A stretch of 64,000 nucleotides of DNA, taken from the NCBI GenBank assembly GCA_011009095.1, contig VTPC01003676.1, positions 1-64,000 on the forward strand, written 5' to 3'. The notes under the pieces are model-generated. The model made no database searches, was not told the origin of the DNA, and worked only from the letters and a program-made list of their open reading frames with translations. This DNA is from Ignelater luminosus (taxonomy: Eukaryota; Arthropoda; Insecta; Coleoptera; Elateridae). The translations under genes were made by a program, and so were the position numbers. Of the stretch, positions 1-12,030 are shown piece by piece; the first letter of the stretch is position 1; every line of letters starts with the position of its first letter.

Positions 1-1200
1 GGGCTAAAAGAGAAAGAATCCCGCTATCAAGTGACAATGCGTATTTCATGTCAACAGAATTATAACAAAAATACATTAGTTTTGGCTAATCAAGTCGCCC
101 CCAAGCTTTCCACTGACTTTTTACCAAACGCAAGATTTCTGTTGAATTCAATTTCGAACTCTAATTGACTGTGGACTGCTACCATTGCTATCGAGAAAAG
201 TTATTTTTATACCTTTCAATGCCCTACTTCAAATTAGAATCTTACTAATCAATAAGACGGATTCATTTATTGGGGAATATACCAGCATGGTATAGAACGG
301 ATGACATTTTTTACTGAATACTTAGAAAAATATACGGCAGATCCTCGATTTTATTATAGCTATTAAAGGATGTAGGTAGAGTGACGAAAGTAGAAAATAT
401 AATTGCAGCCAGATCTAAGATTATGTTTTTATATACTACACGACTAAACGATCAGCTTACCAAAAACCATTAACCTTAAAATCTACTCAATAAACAAAAT
501 GTTCAGTTTCTGTAATGAACCACATACACATACTACTAAAATGCAAGAAACAAAGTCGATTTATCAATGGAACTACAAAAGTAAAGCCAAGAAGTCTTAA
601 AAAGTTTTCAGGAACCCAATTTAGGCCCTTAATCACTAGACGCCAAACCTAATCTTAAGGAACGAAACCATTTCATTCAACAAATAAACATTAAAGTTTC
701 CTAAAACTGCTACTTGCTGGTAATAGCTACACTATATCTGTCGAATTAATATTTGATCAGTGAACGATCACCCAGACACAAATTGTGGTACCTCTGCAGT
801 CTCTATGATCCAAATTATAAGCCTTTAGAGTTGTAGAGGGTTGTTTGAGCAAAAACAAAATGAATGTTTAATCCTGTTTATTGACATCACAGGTTTTCTT
901 ATGTCTATTATGTCTATCCTAGCATCTCTCCCTAAAATGAATTTCCAAGAGGAAGATTTTCCTAAATATAGTAACTGTCCCAACCATACTTACACAGCAA
1001 AAATCAAAACCCCTTAATAAGGATTAAAGATAAGGACAGATCAAAATGAAAAAGTAAGTCGTTACCTAACCAATTACCCGGTTAAGACATGGGCTTAAAT
1101 AAAAAACAAAAATTCTAGAGAAGAATCAAAATTCGTTTTACAGTGACATCAACATAATCCTGCCACCTCCCAGTTCAAAATATCTTTGCAAAGTTATAAA
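1..1200. other. AT-rich stretch without recognisable gene
   Basis: I see no long open reading frame, paired splice sites or known transposon motif here. It reads as intergenic or intronic sequence. Confidence 0.4.
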
Positions 1201-1228
1201 GAATCATTACAAATAAGTAATTGTTAAA

Positions 1229-1830
1229 TTGATCGATTCTAATAAAATCAAGAAACACCAATCGAAGCAAAGGAGAATCCGTGTAAATGGTAAAGCAAAT
1301 TGGTTTTGGGGAGCGGGTGCGAATATAGTTTTGATACAGGCGGCTCTGAATTGTGGTAATCTGGTGGTAGCGGGACAGCGCTGTGTTGTGACGGTGGTTG
1401 AGGTGTCCAAGATAGTTATGCACGCTACGTGAAAGGCAGTTTCTCATTGTTGGTATAAAGAAAGAGTTGGTTGTGTTGATCTTGTAGTTGGAGTATTGTA
1501 TTAGCGGGTTCGTGGAAGAATACGGAAAGTGAGAACAATCGACCCCGAGACTAATTCTTGGACTTCCTGGATGCGAGCTTAGCATGAGAATCACTAGCTA
1601 TGTTGTTTGTTAATCTCGCGGTGGTGGGTAAGTATAAAACCCTCGGGGATGGATTATCTGTATGCGAGATGGAAATTAAGTAGAGGGGCAGGTACTTAAG
1701 TTTCTTTTTGGATTTCCTAACATTGCGCCGGCGCGCGACGTGTACACCCTGGACAAAATGCACTGCACTCGCATATGACATTGACATAGCTGTTTTTTTC
1801 TAGCGTCGATCTCAACGGCTCGGAGCATAA
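1229..1830. promoter_or_regulatory. GC/CpG-richer island, possible promoter or 5' noncoding exon
   Basis: Base composition is clearly richer in G, C and CpG than the surrounding AT-rich DNA, for example the run gcgccggcgcgcgacg near 1725-1740. Open frames exist on both strands (up to 139 codons on minus, 67 on plus), but their composition is unlike a conserved protein and I recognise no domain. A near-consensus donor, GTGG followed by GTAAGTATA, sits at about 1625-1640 on the plus strand. A CpG-containing promoter with an untranslated first exon would explain these signs, but this is inference. Confidence 0.25.
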
Positions 1831-3479
1831 AAGGAAGCCTCTCATGCCAGACCTTGTTGATGACTCGCTTGATATAGTATAAAATAGGTTCTATGGATGT
1901 TTTGAAATGCTCGAAGTCTATTTGTCAATATCCTCTCGAAAATATGTTTAGAAGGACAATTGGCCTGTATGATGCTTGATCATACAGGTAATATTCATAG
2001 AACGAGCGAGATCCAGTAAAAGGCAATTTTCTATTCTGGCAAACAATTCGCATAGATTTTAATCAATTATAGTTTGTTCAAGTCCGATACTCATGGCAAG
2101 TTAGGAAAATTTCAGCAAAACTTTTCATGTGTACAGCAAGTTGTTTGCGGTCCTGACCATATGTCTCTGTAGTAAAAGCAAAATATTTTCAATTTGTCAT
2201 TTCCGGACTTTGCCTACCACTGAATTTTATATTTTAATTTCTGTTTGTTGATCTAGTAGGCTAAAGCATCATCATTTTATTAATTGTTTTTATTTTTTAT
2301 TATATTTCATAGCCTATTTAATCTATAAATACACGTATTTCTAGTCTAGCGTAATCTAGATAAACATTAATGGATAGGTTATTGTGAAGAAATCGTGATT
2401 CCGTTATCAAAGGGCTGTAAATTCTATTCAGTTATCTAACCAAGATGGTCTTTTTATCTTGCCAAAAAGCATCTTGTAATATGGATTACATCATAAAAAT
2501 TGAAGCCCAGTGATTTAAGTTTATCCTAACCTATACCTGCCTTATCTATTTTGGTAATCGTGATTAGTGTATTTCAGATGAATAAATAGAAAGATACACA
2601 GCGGTTTAATCAAGAATTCTTGTATCGATCAAAATGTCTGAAATGCACACTTAGATATGCATTTTAGTAGTTTTTGCTACATATTATAATTTACACCTTT
2701 AGTGATGTTAATTTATGCTTTTTTGCAAAGTTTTCGAGTATTTAACAATAACAATTAAGTATGTAAAATTTACTTCATGATTATTCACAAGATTCTAATA
2801 TGTTTATGTATGTTTACTGAAAATTACCACGTTTCAAACAAGTTTGTTAATTTATCCAAAAGAGAACTTAATTAAAAATTCTGTGTTTAAAAATCCTGAA
2901 AGGTGAATCCATCATTGGTATTCCGCCTTTGAACATCTGGTAATCTTAAGTAAGATCAGAGCACACTGGACTTGATGCGTGCAATGACTACAAAAAAGTG
3001 ATTATGATAAATACTTTAAAGATCCTCATGGTTATAATTTTATCATTTGTAAAAGTCAGTCAAGAATATTCTTATTGGAAGATATACTTATTAGCAAATT
3101 ACCATATGAAATGAAATAACGTTTAAACTTGGAAACAAAACATTTTATACCGAGTTCGTTAAACAGTATTCAGGTCAAAGTCAATAATAAATTCTTTTAC
3201 ATACTTACGTTAATAATAAACAATGAATTAAAAGTATTATTTAAATTACAGTTTCATTCTTATATGGATACTTAAAGCTAATTAGGATTTCTGAATCTAA
3301 ATGTACTTACATTGTTGCTAATTGAGATTAATTTGATAACAATCACATTATGTTGAATTAAACACGCTATTTGCCATCATTTATTACTTAAATAAATTTC
3401 TAATGCAAAAGGGTTTGATTTAAATTTCAAAAAGTTAATGCTTAGGTATATTAAAGTAGAAGAAATTATTTATGCATTA
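1831..3479. other. AT-rich intergenic or intronic DNA
   Basis: No coding pattern, RNA gene or transposon protein recognised. Confidence 0.4.
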
Positions 3480-3665
3480 AGCTGACCTAACTTGCTTAAT
3501 TTAGAATTTAACCAAAACTAACCCAATTTGGTTCAATTTAGTCTAATCTAATCGAAGTAGGTTATGTGATTGCTTTAACACAACCTAACTTTATCTACCT
3601 AACCTAACTTAATGCAATCCAGGGTAAATAAGTTGACACTGAAGTTAATCTAAACTAACTTTGTT
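3480..3665. repeat. Degenerate CCTAA / AACCT-rich tract
   Basis: The motifs cctaac, ctaacc and their variants recur through this stretch (for example aacctaacttt and cctaacctaactt). Such AACCT-rich tracts are common interspersed sequence in insects. The units are too irregular and too few to be a telomere. Confidence 0.4.
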
Positions 3666-3699
3666 CATGTGTCTACCTAAAATTCATTATCTTACGAAC

Positions 3700-4080
3700 C
3701 GCACCATTCAATTCGCCACATTTCCAAACAACAAATCACACATACCAATTCCCATTCACTCCATTCCATAAAACAAAGCACTACCTCTAACTCTCTTCAG
3801 TCCTAACCTATTTCTTTACAAGTTAACAGTCTCCAACCATTCTACCATTATCTCGCCGCTATCCACGCTACTACCATCACCATCAACTACTCACCGTTGT
3901 CAAACATCTTCAGCACCATCGACAGTCTACTTCATTGACGCACCAGCAATCAGCTGCAACTCCAAGGCCATCCCATCAGTTGCATCTGCTGCCGTCGCAT
4001 TCATCATTCACCTTAACCTAAGCTACCTTCTATCATCATCATTCACCAACTAGCGAGCTGCGTCTCAGCACCAATTACAC
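3700..4080. repeat. Strand-asymmetric C/T/A-rich low-complexity block
   Basis: About 380 bases are nearly free of G runs and are dominated by cat, cca and tcc words (catcatcatt, ccatcaccatca). There is no sustained open frame. It looks like a decayed trinucleotide or pyrimidine-rich repeat. Confidence 0.35.
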
Positions 4081-4357
4081 CATCTACATTGAGCTAGAAA
4101 GGGGCTTTAAAACTCCTAAAACCGTTGGTTTAATCAAAAAGTAGGAATTTGCGTTTAAGAACGATATTGTCTCACTCTTATGAAGAATATATTTGTAAAA
4201 CTCCTTACAACCAGACCTGGGTAAATAGTTGAACACTTTGTCCAGAATTATATTTACGAATACTTTTTGACACTTTCCAAGTACGAATAACAAGTACATT
4301 TCAAAAAGTATAATCTTGAGTAAAGTACTCGAATATTTACCTAGGTCTGCTTACAAC

Positions 4358-4466
4358 ATGGTCCGCGATAGAAGTAGGAAACAAATCAAAACAAATAAAA
4401 GGGATGACAACAAAAGAAAATCAAATGACCTTGAGAAGTCCAGTTCAGAAAAATCAAAGATCAATG
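4358..4466 (+). CDS. Possible small basic first exon, unknown
   Basis: An ATG at 4358 opens 36 codons of a very basic, serine-rich peptide starting MVRDRSRKQI. It ends exactly at a strong donor (AATG followed by GTAAGTAC), after which the frame closes in two codons. Downstream (about 4509-4654) a second open stretch of about 48 codons has protein-like composition but a separate frame. I do not recognise either. They could be a short exon of a host gene or debris of a transposon, since the flank is full of stops. Confidence 0.2.
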
Positions 4467-5114
4467 GTAAGTACTAAACAAGATGGGATAAGATCACAGA
4501 AGCTAGAAGAGGCATGAAGGCTGGCATCTTAATATCTATAGAAACATAGCAGATATCAAGGATCAACGGAAGGAATTAGTGTCGAGATTCGATCACAGAA
4601 TATTGTTTGGAAGTACAAGATGGTGGGCTCTAAAGCTAAATAATTCATCAAACTAAGAAGTTAGCAATCTTCAAAATAGAAGAAAGAAGATATCAGGGAC
4701 AACTTCAACCAAAGATTAAGTGAATTGAATAACGAAAATGCTTTAACTGTTACTACAGTCATCTTAAAAACTCTGCCTTGCATCTCTGATCAAGCCGCTA
4801 TAAATGCTATGGTGATGGACAAAAGACATTCATTCGAAACTCGCAGGTAAAGATCCAGATGAAGTTAACTTAATGTAGCGACAACTAACGTAGTACTTAA
4901 AAACTGCCTTGAAATTGGATGCATAAAAATGGTTCGCGATAAATTAATAGTTGACTCATAATTTTAAAGATTCTGAGAGACCTAAACAGAAAGTCACTAT
5001 CAGTTTCTGGAATGGAGGAACGACTTGAATGAAGGTCATCATCAATGAATGCTATTTCATGCTGGTTGGAATTTATGACAGCAATGCATTGAAAGGACTT
5101 GTTACAGAGCAATC

Positions 5115-7739
5115 TGATATATAAACTGTAGGTATTCTGCATACAGGTGCATACAAAAATTCATATGGTTCATTGGGAACCTGGAACCCTCTTGCCACTA
5201 GTCTGGTTTTCTTCGAACCATCTTCTTTTATTTTAAATACCCAGCGAGTATCAATTGCTGTTTTGCCGGGGGACAAATCTGAAGGATTCCACGTACCTAA
5301 CTTCTTATGAGAATCCAACTCGTTTTGAATCGCTTCTCTCCATTCTTCTGATTTATAGGCCTCTTCATATGAATTTGGCACATCTTCTTCTGAGGCAGTG
5401 AGAAAACAATATGCTGTAAAAAGTTCGTAATCTTTAAGGTAACCAGGCTGCTTTATTTCTCTTATTGGTCTCCCTTCTTCTTCACTTTCACTACTACTAC
5501 TCTCATTATTTTCAATTTTTTCATAATTGTTTTCAACAACATTTTTTTCATTAACTTCCTGTTCTTCTTCCTTTATATCTTCTTCCTCAGTTCTTTCTGG
5601 TTCTTCATTTGTAATTTCAGGAGAACCATAAATTGGAGGGACTAAAAACCTTACTTCTGGCTCGTTTACCCGTTTTTCATTGGCTTTTTCTTTTGCATAG
5701 TATTCCATTACAGTTTCATCAAACCTTACGTCTCGAGATCTAATAACTTTCTTCTCTCAAGGAAGCCATAGCCGATATCCACCTCCGCAGTACCCTACCA
5801 TTACTGCACGAACTGCCCTGGGATTTAGTTTACTTTCCTTGGGACTGATCGTATGCCAGGCACGACAACCAAAAACTCGTAATTTGTTCAAATCATTTCT
5901 ACCATTCCATAAATCTGAAGGAGTTTTCCCGCGATTTAAAGTTGAAGTGGGAGATCTGTTTAATTCATAGGCGGTGCACTTTAATGCTTCACCCCATAGA
6001 TACTTTGGTATTCCTGAATCAATGATTTTAGGACGTAATTTGTCTAACAAAGTCCGGTTTAGGCGTTCAGCCTTGCCGTTCATCTGAGGGGAGTGGCTAA
6101 TTGTATATTCTAACTGTATACCATTCTTATCAGCAAAGTCTTGGAAATATTTACACACAAATTCCCTTCCATTGTCCATTCTCGCCCTCTTAGGAGTAAT
6201 ACCAAATTGTGTCTGCATTGTACGAATGTATGAAATTAAGTTGTCAGCTGCTTCTGACTTATTCTTTAATAATTTAACTATTACAAAATGAGAATAGTCA
6301 TCCAAGATTACCTGGAAATATCTTTCACCATATAAAGTTGAAGAAGTCACGGGACCGCTTATATCAGAGTGGATCAAGTCCCCTATGCACTGTGAACTCT
6401 TTTCTTGCTTATAAAAGGGTAATCTGCAAGCTTTGCCTTCTATGCAGGATGTACACACTTTTTCAGGATAGGGCAGACCCAATTGTACAAGTCCATTCTT
6501 CCCAAGATGACCAAGTCTCTTGTGCCACAGCTCGCCACTTTCTATTGTCACATTACAATAATTCTCGTTCTTAAAATTGTCAACTTGAAGAATATACACT
6601 CCATTGAATTTTTCGCAGACTAATTTAAAACCTTGACCACATATAACAGCATCATTTTCTCTTATTACAACTTTCAAACCTCTAGAAGCAATTTTTGAAG
6701 CAGAAAGTAAATGGTGCTTAATATTTGGAACACTAAGAGCTTCTATTGTTAATATTTTACCCTGACAATTTACTACCAGGTCTCCTTTTAAGGATGCAGT
6801 AATAACTTTTCCATCTGCCAAGTTAATATTTAGCTTGTTTTCTAGTTTAATTACATTTTTCATATATGGCAGTAATTCTTCTTTCAAAAAATGGTTACTT
6901 GCCCCTGAATCAAGAACCAAGGCATTCTGAGGTAATTTTGATTGATTGCATGCATTAGCAGCATATAGCAATATATTATTTTCATTTGCCAAGTTAGCCT
7001 GAGGCTTAGCAGGATAACGTAAAAAATTGCCTCTACTGCGTACTCTTCCTCTTCCACGTCCTCGAAAATTATTCTGGTAATTATACTGAGATCTATCACC
7101 ACGCGGAAAATATGTATAATTATTATTTGAAGCTTTAAAACTTACTTCAGAATGATCTTTAATAGTATTAGTATTTTTATCTTTTAATTTTAGTTCTTCA
7201 TCCAACAATCTAGCTTTGACGAAGTCCATTTTAACATCAGTTAGTGTTTCAATTGCAGTTATCACAGTGTCATACTGTGGTGGTACCGATAATAAGAGGT
7301 GACAGACACGATCGGTTTCATCAATTGATGAGCCGAGATCTTGGAGATCTCTTATAATGGTATCAAATTTCACGAAGTGATCTTCCAATCTATCAGTTCC
7401 TTTTGATTTTAAATTGAAAAGTTTACGCCATAATGTTAATTTTGTGAAAGAACTACTTCTCACAAAAACAGCTTTTAATGCATCTAATTGAGTTTTTGCA
7501 GTGTCACAATCTTTAATTATATCTAGATGTTTATCTGTAATTCCTTGAATTATAATTGCTTGTGCTTTGGCGTCTTTTACCTCATATTCTTTCTTTTTAT
7601 CCGGATCTGTGGGAACTACACCATCGATTACATCAGCACACTGATCTCTCTTTAAAATTGATAAAATCCTAAATTTCCAATTATTGAAATTTGTTGCTGT
7701 TAATATTGGAACAGCATTAACAGGGTTTGTTGTAGACAT
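5115..7739 (-). pseudogene. Copia Gag-Pol, one stop codon and truncated RT
   Basis: The frame opens at 7739 and reads 660 codons to a single TGA at about 5757, then continues in the same frame into the next open block (5708 downwards). Domain order is copia-like. First comes Gag of the UBN2/DUF4219 type (residues about 10-190), then an arginine-glycine-rich stretch near residues 225-240 where a CCHC zinc knuckle would be expected. An aspartic protease DSGAS motif lies near residue 278. A GAG-pre-integrase HxxxH...CxxC zinc motif and an integrase core with HSDISGP, MDNGREF and NGKAERLNRT (D, D and E all present) follow. After the stop comes an acidic linker and the beginning of reverse transcriptase (RVT_2), including EWREAIQNELDSHKKLGTW and KTRLVARGF. 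RT breaks off just after APVCRIPTV, before the catalytic aspartates, so the protein is inactive. Confidence 0.9.
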
Positions 7740-7873
7740 TGTTATTATTATTGATTACAATAAAGGAAAACTGGAGCACAACAAACACGACGAAAACATT
7801 CAGGTTAAGACAAAAACACAACAAACCTTTTTTTTTATCTGAAATTTTAAATTAATCAGTTCACTTTTCACGT

Positions 7874-7887
7874 CTGGGCCCATAACC
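7874..7887 (-). other. Primer binding site (half tRNA-iMet type)
   Basis: The minus-strand sequence GGTTATGGGCCCAG abuts the LTR end. It is complementary to the anticodon stem-loop of initiator methionine tRNA (CTGGGCCCATAACC), including the CAU anticodon. Priming by an internal half-tRNA fragment instead of the tRNA 3' end is characteristic of Drosophila copia and related Pseudoviridae. Confidence 0.85.
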
Positions 7888-8057
7888 TGATATATAAACT
7901 TTTTAATTATAAATAAGAGTAATAATACTATAACACGTTTTGAATTAATAAGAAACATTAATTTTTTATAAGTGTCAAGATACAATAATAATAAGTTCAG
8001 CCAACTTACACAACTAAAACATTCTTATCCAACTTACACAACTAAATATTCTTATCA
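7888..8057 (-). repeat. 5' LTR of the Copia-type element
   Basis: Boundaries are set by the duplication caatc (8058-8062) outside and by the primer binding site directly inside. The first bases on the minus strand are TGATAAG and the last are TATATCA. The upstream half of the LTR contains two copies of a unit of roughly 32-35 bases sharing ccaacttacacaactaaa (near 8002 and 8033 on the plus strand), a short tandem duplication within U3. Confidence 0.85.
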
Positions 8058-8062
8058 CAATC

Positions 8063-9869
8063 TACACAGTAACTTATGATACAAATCTTCAAAAACAGAT
8101 AACTTATAATCCCTGTTAAATAATCATTAATTCAGATAGTTAACGTGAAGTTTCTGCTGTAATCCACAAGAAACTATTGATTAACACTATAACTAAAAAT
8201 CCATAATTCCATTAAGTGAACATTCATCATCAAATTTTGATAAAATTGCAAATAAAGTTTGGACGCAGTTATCTTTTGAAAAAGTGGTAGTGCTCATTAA
8301 GCTGTAATTGAAATACAATGACAACAAATTGTTCTTTTTATATAAATTCAGTAGCCATTACAGATAAACGTGGGATGATCAAAGTCTCAAGCTACATCTG
8401 AACTTCCCTCGTACTTATTGAAATTTCATCTCAATTAATTCCTGTTTAGTTTGACTATTTAATACGACCGAATCACATTGATGATTTCGTAATCCACTAA
8501 ATTTATAAACAGGTTCTCCTTAATTAAATCAATTTCCAAGCATTTTCATCATAATAGCAATTAAGAAAAAAAATGTGCGTGCTTGTGTGTGGTCGCATTT
8601 CACTTACAGACACGGTACATTTAGCATTAGAATATTTTTTAAAAATCTAAAATGATTGTATTTATTTTTTTCTTGTAACAGTACCTATTTAATAATTAGC
8701 TTTCACGATATTTAAATTTAATTTTGTTCTTTCTGGTATGGGAATTCATATTTACTTGCAAAAGAAATTGGCAGATCTAACATGCAAACCTTTATTAAAA
8801 ACAGTTGTTTTCTGTAAAAACATAATTTTGCAAACCGTGAATTTAGAAACAATAGAGAAAACGAGTGGAAGAAACGGCGAATCTTAAAATAGCAAATGGG
8901 AACTAAAAATAAATAAAAAGGCCAGAGACTTTTAATAAACTAGGACACAAAATAAATAATTAGAATTTTATGTATTGAAATCGTTGTAAGTAGGTATGTG
9001 GAATCACAAAAAAATTATCGATATAATTAAAGTAAAAGATCAAATTTGTCTAATTATTTTTATATGCGGCGCAATTGGCTATAAAAAATTGTACTATAAA
9101 AAAAGCACGGTAAATACAAAAAACATATCAAACAGGAACGTATAAATTAATTTGCAAAATGTCAAGCGAATTACAAAATTCCCGTACCAAATAAACACAT
9201 CTTGACGTATTTATCCTATAAAATATTAATCTCTCACGTTTTGTGTCGCAGCATATCATTTTCAGCATTTCAAGTACGCGAAGACACGTTAAATACATAC
9301 AATCTGACGTCTTCTAGCACGGACTTAATTATATAAATTCAGCCTGTAATTAGATTTTAAAAGAAGCTGTAAGTACTGACAGATTTATGTACTACCTTTA
9401 TATCCGAGTGTTCTTGGGCATTTTTTACTTCTGGCGATTTATTAATATCTCTTAGGTTGACATTATTATTTCGAAGTTCTGCAATAATAAAGTACCTCAA
9501 AGAAGCCTTGGTTTCTTTAAATTAACACATACATTTTAGGTAAATTAGATTTGTGACTACTAATTAATTTTTTTAAATCTCTTTTGGGATGATTTCGACT
9601 CATCTGTGCAAATAAATTGATAGTTGTGTTTTTCTTTTATGTAATTCTACATCTTTTTATACTTCTTGTGGTGTGTATTCATTTTGATAGTCAGTCAAAT
9701 TTATTAAGTTGATAGTTGCTTAAGCATCTACTTTAACAGATAGTGACGTTATATAATCTTTTCTGTCTTTATTAAATTTTATTTCTATTTTTTTTCTATT
9801 ATGAAGCATTTTAAGCCTTCCTGCACCTAAAATAGACTTTCCTGAAATAAATCCACGAGATTTTGCAGG
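8063..9869. other. AT-rich stretch without recognisable gene
   Basis: No exon-like open frame with splice sites and no transposon protein was recognised in this flank of the Copia element. Confidence 0.4.
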
Positions 9870-10031
9870 ATGGGCGTATGGTGGTCAGAAAAGGGTTTGA
9901 GTAATTCACTGGACTTTGAACTAGAACATTGGCTGGAAAGGACAACAAAAAGAAATATCGACCATTTTGAAGAGATTCTAAAGAGGAATTTAGATCTTTT
10001 AGCAGTGTTGAGACTTTTCAAGATGCAGTAA
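9870..10031 (+). CDS. Small ORF, 53 residues, unknown
   Basis: The ATG at 9870 directly follows an acceptor-like ttttgcag and opens an amphipathic peptide (MGVWWSEKGL ... LRLFKMQ) rich in Leu, Glu and Lys. The charged heptad-like pattern suggests helix. I cannot name it. An overlapping minus-strand frame of 142 codons (10018-10446) shows no familiar motif either. Both may be relics of an unidentified transposon. Confidence 0.18.
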   Translation: MGVWWSEKGLSNSLDFELEHWLERTTKRNIDHFEEILKRNLDLLAVLRLFKMQ

Positions 10032-10660
10032 CGTGCAACGTTATTTGACATTCATACTTAGTCGATTTTTGCTTTAATTTTACATGTATGTAGGTATTCA
10101 GTCGGTAAGTACTTTCAGCGCGAGTCTCAATACAGAATTTTGGAAGAAAAATTCTGATTGCCTTAACTACAAATAAAATAGCTCTCACAATTTCATTCCT
10201 TATATAAAAAAAATCTTTGTTAGATAGCTGCTCTGTCGATATTATTCCCCAACAACGGTTTTTCCATACATAACACATTTGATTTTCTTTTATTGGTCTC
10301 AGTAGGTGGCAAGTCCTGAAGATAGAAGACAAAAAGGTTGATACAGGATAAACGAAACCCAAAATTTCCAAAGTTCTTTTTTTAATTTCACAACTCATTG
10401 ATTTGTTTATCAAATATATTGACACACTATATTTTATTATTGGCACAGTAAGTAAACTAACTGCTGAATTTGCCTTCAGTCAGCAACAAATATATTTTTT
10501 AAAGTCGTTGGTTTTCACTTGTCCCATACTATTTACGAGGCAACTGTAACTCATGGTTATTTCTTTTTCATTTTAAGCTATAATAAGAGGAATGGAGCAA
10601 GTGTAAATAAAGGTGACATATTGTCTTTTACAGAAACACAAGTGGGATTGGTTTAGTATG

Positions 10661-11720
10661 TTAACATAGTAAGAATATAAAAATAAATACAAAAATACTA
10701 AAAACTGAAAAGTTAAGTCTTCCTCGCTTATTATCAAAGGTGAGAGAAGGTAGGAATTTGTCTTCTACATTGGACCAGTGAAACGGCAAAGTTGTCCTGA
10801 TTCTTCTTCCGGACTTGTTTCGGGGAGTGCATCGTCTTTGTCGGTTATTTGGCAATAAACATCTTCACGTTCTTTGATTCAATCACAACTGCGACTTGCG
10901 ATGTATCTTCCAAAAAAGCTTCTCCTCATCAACTTCAGCTACTTCATCTTCAAGTCCCACTTTCGACTCTTCTGAACCGCTTTCTACATCCTGTTTCTTC
11001 TATTTCTTGTTCTTTTCATTCTCTTTGAGTTTTTATAACACTTCTTCAGATGTTATACCTTCCACACTAGTGCAAATGCGCTTTCGTCCTGTAAGAACCT
11101 TTAGAGTTTGATGTAGTAACAGTTCTCTTAAGGAAACACTTCTTCTATCTGATGGTTACCGCGCTGTACAAGATGCATAGATGCTTGCCTTTGCAAAACC
11201 ATTTTTCAAAGTGATGGGGTACAGCTTTAACCCAATTTTTGATATGATGGACGAACACGTTGATAATTTATCGCCATAGTTTTTTCGTTACCAAACAAAC
11301 TCCTCATTCCACATTTTTTTAATGGTCTGAAAACGTTAAGATCCATTGACTGCAGCATATGATCACTGCTAGGCGCTGGTTTTAAAATAGATACATTTTT
11401 TGCCTAGTTATTTCAACAAGAGCAACGCTAATATGTGCATAGTGCCCATGATGGTTCAGAGTATTCAAAGTATTAGCGAAGAAGTTCTTAAGGGTTTCGG
11501 ATTCCTTCCACGCATTCTTTGTGGCAACGTATGTCATAGCAGGGAATTCTTCATTCTTCTCAAGCCATAAGTTCCAAATATTTTTACCTTTAAATATCGT
11601 TAATGGCAGTGATTTTCCACCTTCAGCATTTTTCGTCGTCAAAGTCAAAATGATTTCCTCGCCGAGGGTCTTAACATCAGACGGATCCAGGCAAAAACTT
11701 CTCTCATCACTGTCGCTCAT
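10661..11720 (-). pseudogene. pogo/Tigger-like transposase remnant (DDE_1 family)
   Basis: Reading the minus strand from 11720, a 112-codon frame contains SLPLTIFKGKNIW and TKNAWKESETLKNFF, the conserved stretches of the DDE endonuclease of the pogo/Jerky/Tigger group. Downstream, the expected follow-on block (QSMDLNVFRPLKKMW, matching the family pattern LQPLDVGVFxPLKK) appears only after a frame change. The tail (10661-11330) has several stops and ends in a basic stretch PNNRQRRCTPRNKSGRRIR. The helix-turn-helix N-terminus is not seen. This is a dead, truncated DNA transposon copy. Confidence 0.7.
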
Positions 11721-11746
11721 GCCATAAATCCTACAAGTTCAAAAGA

Positions 11747-12030
11747 GACACTTTACACTCGAGTTATATGCAATATTTTTTGCACGACTGTATTTTAAAG
11801 AAAATAATAAAGAAGAACTATTGGCAATAGATTAAAAAATGAAGTTGACCAAGATCATAGGTGCGTATCATGGTTTTATGACATCAATACGTCAAATTTA
11901 CTGCAAACGTTTATAATTGTCAGCTTTCAACACTGACAACGAGTTGTAGAGTACCAACTTTACAGGCGGTCGTGCAAAAAGAATTTTATGGTTCGAGGAC
12001 AGTAAAGACTTGCTTTACACTCAAAAATGA
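11747..12030. repeat. Possible short inverted/direct repeat element
   Basis: ttttttgcacgactgta (about 11771-11787) is mirrored by a nearly complementary gcggtcgtgcaaaaaga (about 11966-11982), and tttacactc occurs at both 11750 and 12014. This may be a small nonautonomous insertion next to the pogo relic, but I could not fix its ends. Confidence 0.3.

Larger units (their letters stand above)
5115..8057 (-). mobile_element. Copia-type LTR retrotransposon with internal deletion
   Basis: The element runs from a 170-base 5' LTR (7888-8057) through the primer binding site and a Gag-Pol frame to a 13-base stump of the 3' LTR (5115-5127). It is bounded by the identical 5-base duplication caatc at 5110-5114 and 8058-8062, the hallmark of integrase-mediated insertion. 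The LTR starts TGATA and ends TATCA, an inverted pair of the usual TG...CA type. The second half of reverse transcriptase, RNase H and nearly all of the 3' LTR are missing, so the copy cannot be autonomous. The intact duplication shows that the loss happened inside an inserted copy. Confidence 0.9.

Noticed and set aside
1175..1594. 139-codon minus-strand open frame
   Set aside because: No recognised motif, overlaps open frames on the other strand in a GC-richer island, and looks like chance openness from composition.
3480..3665. Telomere-like CCTAA repeats
   Set aside because: Units are irregular, mixed with other words and internal to a contig; insect telomeric TTAGG arrays would be regular.
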